Below the pieces are notes generated by a model. That model saw only the letters and a program-made list of their open reading frames with translations, made no database searches and had not been told where the DNA came from. From NCBI RefSeq assembly GCF_003336425.1, contig NZ_QEIO01000016.1:46677-110676 (forward strand): a DNA stretch of 64,000 bases, in the 5' to 3' direction. Source of the DNA: Marinitenerispora sediminis. Lineage in GTDB: Bacteria; Actinomycetota; Actinomycetes; Streptosporangiales; Streptosporangiaceae. Below, piece by piece: positions 63,271-64,000 of the stretch; position 1 is the stretch's first letter; every line of letters starts with the position of its first letter. The translations under genes and the position numbers were made by a program.

Positions 63271-64000
63271 TCAGCCCATGTGCGGGTAGCGCCAGTCCGT
63301 GGGCCCCACGAAGGTCTCCTTGAGCACGCGCGGGCTCGTCCACCGCATCAGGTTGAAGACCGAGCCGGCCTTGTCGTTGGTGCCGGAGGCGCGGGCGCCG
63401 CCGAAGGGCTGCTGCCCGACGACGGATCCCGTGGGCTTGTCGTTGACGTAGAAGTTCCCGGCGGCGAAGCGCAGCGCCCGGGTGGCCGCCGCGATGGCAG
63501 CGCGGTCCCGGGCGATCACCGCACCCGTGAGGGCGTAGGGGGCGGCGTCGGCGGCCTGGGCGAGCACGGTGTCGTAGAGGTCGTCGTCGTAGACGTGCAC
63601 GGCGAGGATCGGACCGAAGTACTCGGTACGGAACACCTCGTCGGTCGGGTCGTCGCCCTCCAGCACGGTCGGGCGGACGAACCAGCCCACCGAGTCGTCG
63701 GCGGTGCCGCCGGTGAGCACCGTGACCGAGTCGGTGGCCTTCGCCCGCTCCAGCGCGGTCACGTTCTTGGCGAACGCCCGCTCGTCGATGACGGCGCCCA
63801 TGAAGGTGGACAGGTCGCCGGTGACGTCGCCGACGGTGAGCGCCTCGACCTCCCCGAGGAAGTCGTCGCGCATGGCCGACCACAGCGACCGGGGCAGGTA
63901 GGCGCGGGACGCCGCGGAGCACTTCTGCCCCTGGTACTCGAACGCCCCCCGCACCAACGCCGTCCGCAGCACATCCGGATCAGCCGACGCGTGCGCCACC
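63271..64000 (-). CDS. pruA: L-glutamate gamma-semialdehyde dehydrogenase, C-terminal part (runs off the window)
   Basis: The last 242 residues are visible; the gene continues past the right edge. Aldehyde dehydrogenase motifs: ALVRGAFEYQGQKCSAASRA with the catalytic Cys, FRTEYFGPILAVHVYDDDLY, AAGNFYVNDKPTGSVVGQQP, FGGARASGTNDKAGSVFNLM, RWTSPRVLKETFVGPTDWRY. The last blocks are typical of 1-pyrroline-5-carboxylate dehydrogenase. Oxidises glutamate semialdehyde to glutamate in proline use; a proline dehydrogenase gene may lie upstream outside the window. Confidence 0.93.
   Translation of the reverse strand, partial: VAHASADPDVLRTALVRGAFEYQGQKCSAASRAYLPRSLWSAMRDDFLGEVEALTVGDVTGDLSTFMGAVIDERAFAKNVTALERAKATDSVTVLTGGTADDSVGWFVRPTVLEGDDPTDEVFRTEYFGPILAVHVYDDDLYDTVLAQAADAAPYALTGAVIARDRAAIAAATRALRFAAGNFYVNDKPTGSVVGQQPFGGARASGTNDKAGSVFNLMRWTSPRVLKETFVGPTDWRYPHMG

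Overview
The window is very GC-rich chromosomal DNA of an actinomycete. Signs of this are the dominance of GTG/ATG starts with purine-rich ribosome sites, a four-gene conservon, an XRE/DUF397 pair, GuaB1, a 180-kDa-class NAD-glutamate dehydrogenase and many MarR/TetR regulators. The tmRNA tag peptide reads ANSKRTEFALAA, which from memory is the Thermobifida fusca tag, so a member of the Nocardiopsaceae (Streptosporangiales) is the best guess. This placement is inference. No complete mobile element, CRISPR array or tRNA was seen. The only mobile-element trace is a decayed Tn3-type transposase.

Layout. 1-9.6 kb: start of an M48 peptidase, an M20 amidohydrolase whose repetitive tail is frameshifted, an acyltransferase, a CDP-alcohol phosphatidyltransferase, GuaB1 (GMP-reductase type), a decayed TetR gene, and DUF3592 and VanZ-RDD membrane proteins. 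9.7-16.1 kb: a conservon (sensor kinase, roadblock, DUF742, small GTPase) with a 28-bp perfect inverted repeat over the start of its first gene, then an MpaB-type oxygenase and a DUF3068 protein. 16.2-23.7 kb: a second acyltransferase, VOC/MarR and TetR/YqeB regulatory pairs, two coupled methyltransferases, and an XRE/membrane pair. 23.9-31.1 kb: a minus-strand cell-surface glycan operon (DUF2613, GT4, AftD-like giant, DUF3068). 31.1-48 kb: accessory region with several broken genes (Tn3 transposase, split membrane gene, BtrH-like peptidase) mixed with transporters, XRE/DUF397, NagA, LysR/EamA and a class V aminotransferase. 47.9-56.5 kb: conserved housekeeping block prfB-ftsE-ftsX-smpB and, further on, ssrA. 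Between smpB and ssrA sit a PBP-like lipoprotein without catalytic motifs and a MarR/NTF2-like pair. 56.7-64 kb: NAD-glutamate dehydrogenase, a HAD-like protein lacking its nucleophile, and the end of pruA.

Working together: SmpB and tmRNA rescue stalled ribosomes, and RF2 terminates at UGA/UAA. FtsE/FtsX control septal wall hydrolysis. PruA and the glutamate dehydrogenase would form a proline-to-glutamate-to-2-oxoglutarate route. The AftD cluster probably modifies a surface polysaccharide. The conservon proteins form a membrane-associated, G-protein-like signalling module.

The most unusual signals are: (1) a dispersed repeat at three loci that each time pairs a ribosome site with a GTG start and encodes a short peptide beginning M-A-[N/S]-[E/A]-R, present as a tandem array of overlapping mini-ORFs upstream of the HAD gene; (2) the large inverted repeat at the conservon start; (3) the PBP-like protein with all three active-site motifs replaced.
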